Assembly: GCA_024398055.1 (NCBI GenBank)
Contig: CP073749.1
Coordinates: 4,464,594-4,528,593 of the forward strand
From: a bacterium SCSIO 12741
GTDB lineage: Bacteria > Bacteroidota > Bacteroidia > Flavobacteriales_G > Salibacteraceae
Direction of reading: 5' to 3'
DNA: 64,000 nucleotides
Every line of letters starts with the position of its first letter. Position 1 is the stretch's first letter. A program made the position numbers and the translations under genes. Of this stretch, positions 35,290 through 44,063 are shown one piece after another. The notes beneath the pieces were generated by a model. That model was given only the letters and a program-made list of their open reading frames with translations, did not search any database and had not been told where the DNA came from.

Positions 35290-35564
35290 AATTTTGGTTC
35301 TAAATCGGTTTAACGTACAGTCAGATACCGCAAACCACCTAATACAAGTTCACAACAACCTATCATTCCCCAAAAGAGGACATGCCCAGGTTCAAATCAG
35401 TAAAAAGGAATCAATAATTGAAGCCGGTATGGTTTGGGTTCGTTTATCAATTCGTTGGTTCTCGAATTAGGTAGATTTTCAAATACCTGTCACAAATATC
35501 GCAATAAATTCGAATAAATCCATGCCTTTTTTGGGCACATTTAAAAATGAGAAGTGTCGTGGTT

Positions 35565-35572
35565 TAAATTTG
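35565..35572 (+). promoter_or_regulatory. -7 box of the DNA glycosylase gene
   Basis: TAAATTTG, a perfect TAnnTTTG, 19 nt before ATG 35592. The GTG at 35577 lies only 4 nt after it, so it is either a leaderless start or not used. Confidence 0.45.
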
Positions 35573-35591
35573 TTTTGTGCCTAAATCTTTG

Positions 35592-36107
35592 ATGCCTGAT
35601 TCGAATGGATCTTCCCACAATACATTCCTTTCCACCTATCCTATCCCCCAACCGCGTGTCCTAATCTTGGGTACCATGCCCAGTGTAAAATCCCTGGAGG
35701 ATTACTTTTATTACGCTCATCCCAGAAATGCCTTTTGGCCTATTCTGTTTGATCTATTCGCTCAAACTCCTTCCTCGGATAAAAAAAAACGAACCCAACT
35801 CATTGAAAACCATCACCTGGCCTTATGGGATGTTCTACACGGTTGTCAACGAAAAGGGAGTCTGGATCAGGCCATTCAACAGGAGGTTCCAAATGATATC
35901 AAAGGGTTACTCAAAAAACACCCCAGTATCCAGACCATCGCATTCAATGGGCAACCGGCCTTCAAATTCTACAAACGGCACCTCGGACCGCCCACTATTC
36001 CCCACTTAATTCTCCCGAGTACAAGCCCGGCACATGCCTCCAAAACCAAGCTTCAAAAGCAAGAAGAATGGGCCGCACTACTACCCTGTCTTTTACCGAA
36101 AGATTAA
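35592..36107 (+). CDS. DNA-deoxyinosine glycosylase (UDG superfamily family 6)
   Basis: 171 aa from ATG 35592; an upstream in-frame GTG at 35577 would add five residues. The start P-R-V-L-I-L-G-T-M-P-S-V-K-S-L and the block Y-Y-A-H-P-R-N-A-F-W are signature motifs of the hypoxanthine/uracil DNA glycosylase group in the UDG superfamily. The closing H-L-I-L-P-S-T-S-P-A-H-A resembles the minor-groove loop. It removes deaminated bases (inosine, perhaps uracil) as the first step of base excision repair. Confidence 0.88.
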   Translation: MPDSNGSSHNTFLSTYPIPQPRVLILGTMPSVKSLEDYFYYAHPRNAFWPILFDLFAQTPSSDKKKRTQLIENHHLALWDVLHGCQRKGSLDQAIQQEVPNDIKGLLKKHPSIQTIAFNGQPAFKFYKRHLGPPTIPHLILPSTSPAHASKTKLQKQEEWAALLPCLLPKD

Positions 36108-36241
36108 GCCAGTTTTACGAGGTAATTAACGGATATTCGACAACTGACATTTTGGAAGGTTAATCCCGCTGTTGGGAAGGTTTTTTAGGTAATTCCCTTA
36201 GGTCCTGGTAAACTTGTTTATTGGCAGGAATTTGGACGGAA

Positions 36242-36538
36242 ATGAGCTTTTCAGTGATATTAACTTTTGACTCTCCGGGAATGAATCCGGAAATAATGAA
36301 CAAACTTGACGATCGTATTCACGCTTTGGGTTTGAAGAGATCGGCTCGGGATGAAAAGAAGTCTGAGATCATGTTATCCAACAATACATTCTCGGGTGAA
36401 CTGGAAGGCGAAAGTGCGACCAATTTAAGGGATGATATTTTTAGTAAAACCGAAGCTATATTTCTTTCGTTTGGCTTGAAGGGCAAAATCTTTGTCTCTG
36501 TAGGAGGCAACTGGTCCTGGGGCATTCGAAACGTATAA
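36242..36538 (+). CDS. small hypothetical protein
   Basis: 98 aa from ATG 36242; a TTG 21 bp earlier would add 7 residues. It is cytosolic-looking, with an alternating strand-helix pattern and no membrane segment or recognised motif: F-S-V-I-L-T-F-D, then I-H-A-L-G-L-K, and a C-terminal I-F-V-S-V-G-G-N-W-S-W-G. Coding is supported by codon use and by the strong terminator 75 bp downstream on the same strand. Family unknown. Confidence 0.6.
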   Translation: MSFSVILTFDSPGMNPEIMNKLDDRIHALGLKRSARDEKKSEIMLSNNTFSGELEGESATNLRDDIFSKTEAIFLSFGLKGKIFVSVGGNWSWGIRNV

Positions 36539-36612
36539 ATAAGAATTTGCATCAACTCCATCGTTTGGTCACCGCAACAGGCCAAACAATTTCACATCTT
36601 AAGTTAAGACGA

Positions 36613-36650
36613 CAAATCCACTTGGAATTCCGGGTGGATTTGCTGTTTTT
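36613..36650 (+). terminator. intrinsic terminator after the 98-aa hypothetical gene
   Basis: CAAATCCAC (36613-36621) pairs fully with GTGGATTTG (36634-36642). The inner TTGG/CCGG extends the stem (with two G-U) to 13 pairs around an AATT loop. The stem is followed by CTG and five T. It faces the plus strand and would also insulate mnmA. Confidence 0.82.
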
Positions 36651-36739
36651 AGTGGAATCCATAACCAGCCTCAATCGTCCCTCAAGTGCTAAAAAAGGAT
36701 AATTCAATCAACCAGATCTACTCATTCTTAGAAAGGCCT

Positions 36740-36747
36740 TAATTTTG
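36740..36747 (+). promoter_or_regulatory. -7 box of mnmA
   Basis: TAATTTTG, a perfect TAnnTTTG, 9 nt before the ATG at 36757, giving a very short leader. The TTG inside the box in frame with mnmA (36745) is therefore not the start. Confidence 0.45.
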
Positions 36748-36756
36748 CAGCCGATT

Positions 36757-37953
36757 ATGAAAAGAGTGGTAGTTGGCCTTAGTGGCGGAGTAGATAGCAG
36801 CGTTACAGCCCTTTTATTGCAGCAGCAAGGATATGAGGTGATCGGAATGTTTATGCGAAACTGGCATGACAACTCGGTTATCATTTCGGAAGAATGCCCT
36901 TGGGTGGAGGACAGTACAGATGCCCAGCTTATCGCCGAACAATTGGGCATCCCCTACCAGGTAATCGACTTGAGCGAAGAATACAAGGAACGAATCGTGG
37001 ATTACATGTTCCGGGAATACGAAGCTGGAAGAACGCCTAATCCTGACGTTTTGTGTAACCGGGAGGTAAAATTTGACCTTTTCCTGAAAGCTGCTCTCCA
37101 ACTTGATGCAGACTATGTAGCTACCGGACACTATTGCCGAAAGGAAACGATGGAAATCGAAGGAAAACCAGTTCATCGCCTACTCGCCGGATTGGATCCC
37201 AATAAAGATCAAAGCTATTTCTTGTGTCAGCTAAATCAGGAGCAACTCTCCCGTGCTCTTTTCCCCATTGGTCATTTGCAAAAATCGGAGGTTAGAAAAT
37301 TGGCCCTGGAGGCCGGATTGGTAACTGCTGATAAAAAGGACTCTCAAGGTCTTTGTTTTATCGGAAAAGTTAGACTTCCGGAATTTTTGCAACAGCAGCT
37401 TAAGCCCAAATCGGGTGAAGTACTTGAAGTGGAAGCTAATTTGGAACAATACAGCCAACAATTTGATCGCAAAGAAGAGTACAATCAGGCAGAATTGGTA
37501 GCCATGAGCCGTCCTTACTCGTACGAGAATCAGGAAGCCGATTATCGAATAGCCGGAAAACACAATGGAGCTCACTATTTTACTGTAGGACAGCGAAAAG
37601 GACTGGGGATTGGAGGAACCACTGAACCTCTTTTTGTATTGCACACGGATACGGTGGCCAACAAAGTATATACGGGTCAAGGACATGATCACCCGGGACT
37701 GTACCGTAAGGGCCTGTTCATTCCAACAAATGACGTGCATTGGGTAAGAGACGACTTAGCGCTCGAGCCTGGAGAAAGCCGTCGCTACGATTTACGGATT
37801 CGCTACCGTCAACCTTTGGTAGGTGGTAAACTCTTTTGTGAGTCCGAAGGCCTTTACCTGATCTTTGATGAACCTATGTGGGGAATTACACCAGGACAAT
37901 TTGCATCCTGGTATCAAGGAGAAGAGCTAATCGGTTCAGGAGTTATTTCCTGA
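36757..37953 (+). CDS. mnmA: tRNA-specific 2-thiouridylase
   Basis: 398 aa from ATG 36757. The PP-loop S-G-G-V-D-S-S is at 9-15. The catalytic cysteines are Cys100 (P-D-V-L-C-N) and Cys200 (G-L-C-F-I-G-K). It makes s2U34 in tRNA-Lys, -Glu and -Gln, using sulfur passed on from a cysteine desulfurase. Length and order of domains are normal. Its 3' end overlaps the end of the convergent acidic lipoprotein gene by 18 bp. Confidence 0.94.
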   Translation: MKRVVVGLSGGVDSSVTALLLQQQGYEVIGMFMRNWHDNSVIISEECPWVEDSTDAQLIAEQLGIPYQVIDLSEEYKERIVDYMFREYEAGRTPNPDVLCNREVKFDLFLKAALQLDADYVATGHYCRKETMEIEGKPVHRLLAGLDPNKDQSYFLCQLNQEQLSRALFPIGHLQKSEVRKLALEAGLVTADKKDSQGLCFIGKVRLPEFLQQQLKPKSGEVLEVEANLEQYSQQFDRKEEYNQAELVAMSRPYSYENQEADYRIAGKHNGAHYFTVGQRKGLGIGGTTEPLFVLHTDTVANKVYTGQGHDHPGLYRKGLFIPTNDVHWVRDDLALEPGESRRYDLRIRYRQPLVGGKLFCESEGLYLIFDEPMWGITPGQFASWYQGEELIGSGVIS

Positions 37954-38724
37954 TCCTTCAGGTACGTCTTTTTTCAAGAAATACTGAACCGTTCCAAAGT
38001 CTTTAAAGGAAGCGTCTGCTCCACCTATTTGCCAGTTCATGTTCAGCATGGTTTTTACATCCAATAGATTGGCATCGGTAACAGCCAGCAACAAACTGAT
38101 TTGACTTTGCTGAGTTTTAACCTCCGGAATGAAAATCTTAAGTTCCTTGTAAGACATATCGTTTCTGTCGCAGCTGATATCAAACTTCTTACCCGATACT
38201 GGGCCTTGAAAATTGAGCAATACAAAATGGTATTTCTTCCCTCCAAAAAAACGGCTTACATACAGGCTTCGAGAGGTTTGCCCACGCTCCATGGGTAGCA
38301 TAATATTGGTACTCAGGTAGGCAATATTGTCACAGGTAAATCCGGGCCCGGTAACCTGCTCAGAGACATATTTCAACGTATTGATGATTCGGAAAACTAC
38401 CTTTTCTGTATCCAGCTTTCCATCGGTTACCACATAGTTCCGAAGCTCTTTCACTGTCATCATTCCAGGTTCTTCGTCCTCTGCATCCGGCACATTTTCG
38501 TCTTCAGCATTAGGGGTCTGTTCCTGGTAAACTTCTTGATCGCCACGCATTTCAGGCCCACGAAAAGGTTGCTCCGTTTCGTCTGAGTATTCTTCCTCTT
38601 CGTAGTATTCGTCTTCGTAATATTCCTCGTCGTCGTAGTATTCACCATCCCCCTCTTCGTTGCAAGCAACAAGGGCAAACATGGAGAATGCGACCACCAA
38701 CCAAATCCAAAACTTTGTCTTCAA
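37936..38724 (-). CDS. acidic lipoprotein, unknown function
   Basis: 262 aa. A lipobox (F-A-L-V-A-C, Cys21) is followed by a strongly acidic stretch rich in D, E and Y (about 22-100, with repeats like E-Y-Y-E-D-E), then a folded domain (about 100-262) with K-F-D-I-S-C-D and cysteine pairs. I do not recognise the family. The acidic tail could bind cations or keep the domain away from the membrane. It converges with mnmA, sharing 18 bp at the 3' ends. Confidence 0.7.
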   Translation of the reverse strand: MKTKFWIWLVVAFSMFALVACNEEGDGEYYDDEEYYEDEYYEEEEYSDETEQPFRGPEMRGDQEVYQEQTPNAEDENVPDAEDEEPGMMTVKELRNYVVTDGKLDTEKVVFRIINTLKYVSEQVTGPGFTCDNIAYLSTNIMLPMERGQTSRSLYVSRFFGGKKYHFVLLNFQGPVSGKKFDISCDRNDMSYKELKIFIPEVKTQQSQISLLLAVTDANLLDVKTMLNMNWQIGGADASFKDFGTVQYFLKKDVPEGSGNNS

Positions 38725-38846
38725 TGAAAATCTATTTAGCGTAAAAATAGCTCTTTCCTACGCACAGCCACTGCTCTGTTTTATCAAATTGAGTTTCTGC
38801 TTAAGGAAGAAGCACACACGGTTGCTCAAGGGTTGTTTTATCGGCT

Positions 38847-39284
38847 CTACTCGTTTAGCTCAAGTACATCCCAAGTGTGATCGGCCATTAGGCTCACTTT
38901 GGCCACGTAATGGTGTTGCAGGCGTCTTCCCCAGTCTTGTGGAGAAAGAAGGGATAATTGGAAAATTCCATCTTCCTTTTGATAGAGGAAATAGATTTTG
39001 CCAATAAGGGGCTCGAAGGACATTTCGGCGGTATAAATCCGCTCACTGATTTCTACCCTACTCTGGAGCTTTTTAGCCTGTTTAGCGAGCAATTCGATCT
39101 GCTCCTGGATTTGCTCCATCTGCCGCCCCGTCTGCTCTTCCATAGCAGCCATGGCACGGCCCTTTATTTTCCCTTGATCCTCGGGCTTCACTACAGCACT
39201 ACCCCGATGATGGCCATATTCAAGGCTGTGGGGAGTTTCCGTTATCTTATCCTTATCGATGGGATTAATGTTCTCTTCACTCAT
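38847..39284 (-). CDS. DUF2452 family protein
   Basis: 145 aa, cytosolic. H-R-G-S-A-V-V-K-P-E-D near residue 27 and the coiled-coil stretch (about 45-80), ending in E-P-L-I-G-K-I-Y-F-L-Y, fit the DUF2452 family, whose function is unknown. It overlaps the M14 carboxypeptidase gene by 8 bp and probably shares its transcript. Confidence 0.8.
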   Translation of the reverse strand: MSEENINPIDKDKITETPHSLEYGHHRGSAVVKPEDQGKIKGRAMAAMEEQTGRQMEQIQEQIELLAKQAKKLQSRVEISERIYTAEMSFEPLIGKIYFLYQKEDGIFQLSLLSPQDWGRRLQHHYVAKVSLMADHTWDVLELNE

Positions 39285-40461
39285 AGCGGATCTGTCCGTT
39301 TTCTACGTGTACAAATTTCTCATTATTCCCGCTTAAAACAAAACTTGCCTGCCCTTGCCATTTTAGAGGACTTGCAGTGTATTGGCCTTCAGCATCCCAC
39401 TCTTCATAACCGTGGTAATGCCGCAAATCGCCTAATTGGCTAACAAAGGCTTGAATTTCAAACTCTTCGGGATTATCTGAGATCTGTACCTCCTTGTATT
39501 CAATACCCACATCGGTAACAAGTGATTGACCATTGTGTTCAATCCGCACATTTCGCAGCATTAAATCGACCATTTTCTGGTCATTTTCTGGAATGGTGCC
39601 ATACCCCATGCGAGTGCCTTTATGCCATTTTCCTGATGCGATTAAGTCGAAACTATGCAGGAGCAACCAAAAATTCATTTCCCGAGCCACCATTCGTTCC
39701 GGATCTTTACGATGTCCGCCTGACTCTACCAAAACGGTTCGGTACCCCTGCTGCTGCAAATTATCTCCGGTAGCGGATGGGTAAAATTCATCCGTAAATC
39801 GGGAAATAGCCCCAGGAATGCGATGTTGAAGATCTTTGTTCAATTGGTCGATCAACATTTGAGCATCCGCCTGATTTTGACTAAACTCAGGCTTACCCGT
39901 TGAAGGCGATAAAAAGGCAATGGTAGCTGGAGTACTTGTTCCTTGAACATTAAACAGGTTGCGCTGATCGTGCATATTGAAGCACCAATCGGCCTTTTCC
40001 TGCTTTATGGTTTCCCAAAGAATTTTTATTTCTGGAGAGGACTGACTGACCGCGTCGCGGTTTAAATCAATATCCCAGGCATTTCTACGCTGGAATCGTT
40101 CCAATCCGTCCGGGTTTAATACGGGAATAAAAACCAGCGACAATTGTTCACTCCATTGCTCGCAACCAGATCCCTTGTTCAGAAACTCAAACAAATCGAA
40201 AAAAGCACGGGTGGCTGTCGATTCATTACCATGCATCTGCGACCAGAGTACAACCTTGATAGGCCCAGTACCCCATCGAACAGCATGTATATCCCTCCCT
40301 TCGATAGAAGAACCTAAGAAGCTTACTTCAAATCCTTTATACGCTCTAACTTGATTGAGCTGAGCATAAAAATGGTCACAGTTAAAGCGACGGTTGGGAA
40401 AGGCCGGGTGTTGATATTCAGAATAGCTTACAGAAGCAGGATCAAGAATTTGCCAGGGCAT
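39277..40461 (-). CDS. M14 family zinc carboxypeptidase
   Basis: 394 aa without a clear signal peptide. The zinc ligands are in H-G-N-E-S (His77, Glu80) and N-M-H-D near residue 162. Conserved substrate-binding N-P-D-G-L-E-R and D-L-N-R-D-A are present, and the late V-E-S-G-G-H block fits the M14 group. It removes C-terminal residues from peptides or acts on related amides. It overlaps the membrane protein gene by 20 bp and the DUF2452 gene by 8 bp. Confidence 0.88.
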   Translation of the reverse strand: MPWQILDPASVSYSEYQHPAFPNRRFNCDHFYAQLNQVRAYKGFEVSFLGSSIEGRDIHAVRWGTGPIKVVLWSQMHGNESTATRAFFDLFEFLNKGSGCEQWSEQLSLVFIPVLNPDGLERFQRRNAWDIDLNRDAVSQSSPEIKILWETIKQEKADWCFNMHDQRNLFNVQGTSTPATIAFLSPSTGKPEFSQNQADAQMLIDQLNKDLQHRIPGAISRFTDEFYPSATGDNLQQQGYRTVLVESGGHRKDPERMVAREMNFWLLLHSFDLIASGKWHKGTRMGYGTIPENDQKMVDLMLRNVRIEHNGQSLVTDVGIEYKEVQISDNPEEFEIQAFVSQLGDLRHYHGYEEWDAEGQYTASPLKWQGQASFVLSGNNEKFVHVENGQIRYE

Positions 40462-41149
40462 ATTGTTGCACTTTGGTTTTTACACCGATGTAATAAATAT
40501 AGTAGCAGCCTCCAAGGATGACATGAGACATTACATTGTAGTTAAAGTACTCATTAATTCCCCAATGGCGGCTATGCACAATTAATGCCCCTACACTTGT
40601 CACCAGGCCTAACAGAATGATGGCCGATCCATTGTCTTTCAATTTGATGAAGCGGATCAAGTGGGCCGGCATAACAAATCCTGCCATGGCAATTCCCGCA
40701 CTTACGCTTACGGCACCAAATCCGGGAACACCAACACGAGAAGGATCATGCTCAAAATTCCCCCAAAGTTGATAACCAAAATAAACACCAACCGAGATGA
40801 CCAATTGAGCCAGGAAGATGGGGTTTAGAATCTTTTTCACCTTATCACTGTAATCGTAATAACTGGCTACCTGAAAGAAGTAGAGCGCTACTGAGGAAAA
40901 AGACCAAGCCAAAACATGGAAGTAATTATGGGGAATGTACAGCGAAAACAAATGGGCTTGCCCACCAGTAAGGGTGCTGAGCCCCATAAAAAGAAAAAAT
41001 CCTGCAAAAATCTTCGTGTACTGACTCTTGTTTCTGGAGATCAGCTGATAGAATAGCAGCAAGCTCAGGGCACACAAGAAAATATCCGATAGATAGGTAC
41101 TTGGTTCCTGAAGTTGCAAGCCAAATAATTCAATGGTAACCTTCTTCAT
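40442..41149 (-). CDS. seven-segment membrane protein, DUF6962-like
   Basis: 235 aa from ATG 41149 (an upstream TTG at 41158 would add three residues but sits at the promoter box). About seven membrane segments. Conserved-looking polar residues lie in the membrane part: G-G-x-A-H near 60, and H-S-R-H-W-G-I-N-E with S-H-V-I near the end, which could form a metal site as in CREST-type hydrolases. I place it with the DUF6962 group on memory of layout; function is unknown. The -7 box lies only 6 nt before the start. Confidence 0.6.
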   Translation of the reverse strand: MKKVTIELFGLQLQEPSTYLSDIFLCALSLLLFYQLISRNKSQYTKIFAGFFLFMGLSTLTGGQAHLFSLYIPHNYFHVLAWSFSSVALYFFQVASYYDYSDKVKKILNPIFLAQLVISVGVYFGYQLWGNFEHDPSRVGVPGFGAVSVSAGIAMAGFVMPAHLIRFIKLKDNGSAIILLGLVTSVGALIVHSRHWGINEYFNYNVMSHVILGGCYYIYYIGVKTKVQQYALANS

Positions 41150-41155
41150 TGCGGG

Positions 41156-41163
41156 CAAAAATA
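41156..41163 (-). promoter_or_regulatory. -7 box of the DUF6962-like gene, near-leaderless
   Basis: The minus strand reads TATTTTTG (perfect TAnnTTTG), then CCCGCA and ATG at 41149. The predicted transcript would start at or a few bases from the start codon. Confidence 0.45.
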
Positions 41164-41205
41164 GTTATTCCGACCAGCTAGCATTTTTCATCGTCAGAAT
41201 CTTTC

Positions 41206-41213
41206 TAATTTTG
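41206..41213 (+). promoter_or_regulatory. -7 box of the PlsC gene
   Basis: TAATTTTG, a perfect TAnnTTTG, 20 nt before the ATG at 41234. Confidence 0.5.
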
Positions 41214-41233
41214 ACCCCGTTTTAAAAGCCTCT

Positions 41234-42535
41234 ATGTTCTATTTCCCCCTTCAGGTATTAATGGTCATCATTTACCGAATTTACTTTCGGAGCATGCACA
41301 TGGCCAACCTCAAGTACTGGCACACCAAAAAACCTACTCTCTTGGTATGCAATCACGTAAATGCCTTTTTGGATCCCATTATGCTTCCAGCACAAATGCG
41401 ATTAAAGGTCTATTTCATCACCCGGGGAGATGTATTTAAAACGCCTTTTTTGAGCTGGGCTATGTGGCAGTTGAACCAGTTGCCCATGTTCCGAAGAAGG
41501 GATGGACTCAAGAATTTAAAGCGCAACGAAGAAACGTTTAACCGATGCTTTGATTTGCTGAAAGAGGGTAAACGCATCATGATTTTTCCAGAAGGAGATT
41601 GTGTTAACGAAATGCACTTAAGACCCATCCAAAAAGGGTCAGCCCGAATGGTATTTGGAGCTATTGAAAAATACGGCTGGGATCTTGATTTGCACATTCA
41701 AACAACGAGCGTACACTACTCCAATCCTTCTGAATTTCGCTCCGATGTGACCACCAATGTGGGTAAACCTTTTCCGGTAATCGAATACAAGGAATTGTAT
41801 GAGAGCGAGCCTGCCAAGGCCATTACCAAAATGACCAAAGACATTGAGAAAAACATGAAGGAGCACTATATCCAGATGGATGATAAATCGGATATAGAGC
41901 TGTTTGATCAATGGGCCACCATCGCTCGTAGCGAAACCCCATCCTCGGTGGTTCCGTGGAGACAATTAAACAACAAACGATTTGATCGGGAAAAGGCCAT
42001 AAGCGACAAGCTCAACGACATAAGAGCAAACGACCCGGATTCACTGGAGCCCCTCAAAACTCAGGCTTCCAAGTATTTTGATAGGTTAAAAGGATTAAAC
42101 CTGCGTGACCGGGATTTGAGCCGTAGCCGTAAAAGCTTAGCTCCAGGCACCTTATTTCTAATTCTTGGACTTCCTTTATTTATCGTTGGCTATTTGCTCA
42201 ACATTGTTCAATTTACCGTAGCCGATAACAAAGCCAAAAAAGCCAAAGAGGTCATCTTTAAAAATTCCACACGATTGGTTTTCACCATGCTGATGAATTT
42301 GGGGGTGGTGTTCATCCTATTCTTAGGCCTATTAATTGCGGGAAACATTTGGATGGCGATTGGCGGTGTGGTGGCATTTTGGTTGCTGGCTTGGTACACG
42401 ATTAACTACCGCGAGTATTTAAGAGATACCAACTACGCCTTCCGCTACCATTCGGTAAAGGGCAAAAAATCGAAAGAAATGGAAGAGTTGACCCAGGAAC
42501 GCCAGGCCATTCTTGATCTTATTCCAGGACTCTAA
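41234..42535 (+). CDS. 1-acyl-glycerol-3-phosphate acyltransferase (PlsC-like), long Bacteroidota form
   Basis: 433 aa, longer than classical PlsC. The acyltransferase motif N-H-V-N-A-F-L-D (His41, Asp47) has five residues between His and Asp rather than four, as in the N-A-F-L-D subgroup common in this phylum. F-P-E-G-D is the second motif. Two or more C-terminal membrane segments (about 310-335 and 355-400) anchor it. It should put the second acyl chain on phosphatidic acid or act on a related lipid. A charged, helical middle part has no match I can name. Confidence 0.82.
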   Translation: MFYFPLQVLMVIIYRIYFRSMHMANLKYWHTKKPTLLVCNHVNAFLDPIMLPAQMRLKVYFITRGDVFKTPFLSWAMWQLNQLPMFRRRDGLKNLKRNEETFNRCFDLLKEGKRIMIFPEGDCVNEMHLRPIQKGSARMVFGAIEKYGWDLDLHIQTTSVHYSNPSEFRSDVTTNVGKPFPVIEYKELYESEPAKAITKMTKDIEKNMKEHYIQMDDKSDIELFDQWATIARSETPSSVVPWRQLNNKRFDREKAISDKLNDIRANDPDSLEPLKTQASKYFDRLKGLNLRDRDLSRSRKSLAPGTLFLILGLPLFIVGYLLNIVQFTVADNKAKKAKEVIFKNSTRLVFTMLMNLGVVFILFLGLLIAGNIWMAIGGVVAFWLLAWYTINYREYLRDTNYAFRYHSVKGKKSKEMEELTQERQAILDLIPGL

Positions 42536-42822
42536 CGAATCACGACCTCTTCAATCACTTCTGATCCGGCGAATCCGTTAACCTTTTGAACGATCAAATC
42601 TTTTCCGTAGGACAACTCTTGTTTTAGCACCGCTGAGTCCATTTGCAGGTACAATGTTTTTCCACGGATTTCCAGTTTTCGGGTATGACGGCTGATCATT
42701 TTGCCCATCAGTTCTTCCCAATGCTGACGAAGATCCACTTCCTGCAAGCGATCATCCAGTTGATATTGTTTCATTAGCTGCTTGAGCAGCGCTTTCATAT
42801 CATATTGATTTTTCTCGCTCAT
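42532..42822 (-). CDS. DUF721 protein (DciA-like)
   Basis: 96 aa from ATG 42822, chosen because the protein then begins M-S-E-K-N; a longer frame from 42873 would reach into recF. Conserved W-E-E-L-M-G, then L-Y-L-Q-M-D-S-A-V-L-K-Q-E-L. DUF721 includes DciA, the replicative helicase operator in many bacteria that lack DnaC. The 5' end overlaps the 3' end of recF by 23 bp, in line with the frequent recF-DUF721 pairing. Its own end overlaps the convergent plsC gene by 4 bp. Confidence 0.78.
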   Translation of the reverse strand: MSEKNQYDMKALLKQLMKQYQLDDRLQEVDLRQHWEELMGKMISRHTRKLEIRGKTLYLQMDSAVLKQELSYGKDLIVQKVNGFAGSEVIEEVVIR

Positions 42823-43921
42823 AATCTTTGATCTGTCCCTTCTCAACTTGCAACAGCTGAAAGGGTTTACCAATACGTTTTAGGATGGGTTCCATTCTTC
42901 CCAATTCCGTATCAGTGATGAAAATTTGTCCAAAATCATTACCACTCACCAATTTGACCAAGGCCTCTACCCGATTGGCGTCCAGCTTGTCAAAAATGTC
43001 ATCGAGCAGCAACAAAGGCATTGTTCCTTTTTTCTGACGGATAAATTCAAATTGCGCCAGTTTTAAAGCCACCAAATAGGTTTTCTGTTGACCTTGTGAT
43101 CCCATTTTTTTCAAGGGACGATCAGCCAGGGTAAAAGTTAAGTCCTCTTTATGGATACCTTGTGTGGTATACCTCATTTGACGATCCTTATCCAAGGACA
43201 ATTGCAACAACTCTAATAAGGAATGATCCTTCATTCCAGTAGAATACTCCAGGTTAATACTCTCTCGATCTCCGGAAATAAGGGAATAGAACCGCTGAAA
43301 ACAAGGAATAAACTCTTGCAAGAAAGATTCCCGGGTTTCATGAATGGGGGCTCCCAATTCCTGTAGCTTTTCATCCCAAATCTGAAGGGCGTCCGCATCA
43401 AAGAATCGATTTTCGTAAAATGACTTCAGGAGTGAATTTCGCTGAGTCAAAGCACGCTGGTAGTTCAAAAGGCGATCCAGGTAAAGATGATCAAATTGGG
43501 CAATCACTCCATCCATGAACCGTCTACGCACTTCCGAACCTTCCGATATTAATTGACTATCGGAAGGAGAAACCATCACCAGGGGAATTTCTCCAATGTG
43601 ATCAGCCAGCTTCTCATATTCCTTTTTATTGCGCTTAAACTGCTTCTTCTGCCCTTTTTTAATCCCGCAGAACACCTTCGACTCTTTCCCTTTTTTTTCA
43701 AAGGTTCCTTGAATAACAAAGAAGTCTTGATCTATTTTAATATTCTGACTATCAACCGGATTAAAAAAGCTTTTGCAAAAGGCCAGGTAGTAAATGGCAT
43801 CCAACAAATTCGTCTTCCCCTGCCCATTGTTACCAATGAAACAATTCACATTATCGTTGAGGCTTAATTCTGCCTCCTCGTAATTTTTGAAATTGACCAG
43901 GGAAAGGTTTTTGAGAATCAT
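42800..43921 (-). CDS. recF: DNA replication/repair protein RecF
   Basis: 373 aa from ATG 43921 (start M-I-L-K-N-L-S-L-V-N-F); a longer frame from 43954 is not supported. Walker A G-N-N-G-Q-G-K-T is at 30-37, the ABC-type signature-like G-S-Q-G-Q-Q-K at about 285-291, and Walker B L-L-L-D-D-I-F-D. It loads RecA onto gapped DNA with RecO and RecR. A -7 box lies 17 nt upstream of the start. Confidence 0.92.
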   Translation of the reverse strand: MILKNLSLVNFKNYEEAELSLNDNVNCFIGNNGQGKTNLLDAIYYLAFCKSFFNPVDSQNIKIDQDFFVIQGTFEKKGKESKVFCGIKKGQKKQFKRNKKEYEKLADHIGEIPLVMVSPSDSQLISEGSEVRRRFMDGVIAQFDHLYLDRLLNYQRALTQRNSLLKSFYENRFFDADALQIWDEKLQELGAPIHETRESFLQEFIPCFQRFYSLISGDRESINLEYSTGMKDHSLLELLQLSLDKDRQMRYTTQGIHKEDLTFTLADRPLKKMGSQGQQKTYLVALKLAQFEFIRQKKGTMPLLLLDDIFDKLDANRVEALVKLVSGNDFGQIFITDTELGRMEPILKRIGKPFQLLQVEKGQIKDYEREKSI

Positions 43922-43938
43922 GCTAACTGTATTCGAGG

Positions 43939-43946
43939 CAAATTTA
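43939..43946 (-). promoter_or_regulatory. -7 box of recF
   Basis: The minus strand reads TAAATTTG, a perfect TAnnTTTG, ending 17 nt before the ATG at 43921. It supports that start. Confidence 0.5.
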
Positions 43947-44014
43947 GAGCCCACTGAGTTAAGATATGAGCATTTAACCGTTTATATTTTTCCCCGTCTT
44001 ACTAACAAAGGCTG

Positions 44015-44043
44015 TTGATGATAGGGTAAAAAAAGTATATTTG
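44015..44043 (+). promoter_or_regulatory. promoter of the TPR-ribH unit
   Basis: TTG (44015-44017), 18 nt, TATATTTG (44036-44043): close to the Bacteroidota promoter consensus. The ATG of the TPR gene is 20 nt downstream at 44064. Confidence 0.65.
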
Positions 44044-44063
44044 CAGCTTCAAAAAAATGCCCA

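Noticed and set aside
36221-36241. TTG-started extension of the 98-aa protein
   Set aside because: Only seven residues are added and the ATG at 36242 is a more usual start.
36745-36756. TTG start for mnmA
   Set aside because: It lies inside the -7 box, and the conserved PP-loop start fits ATG 36757.
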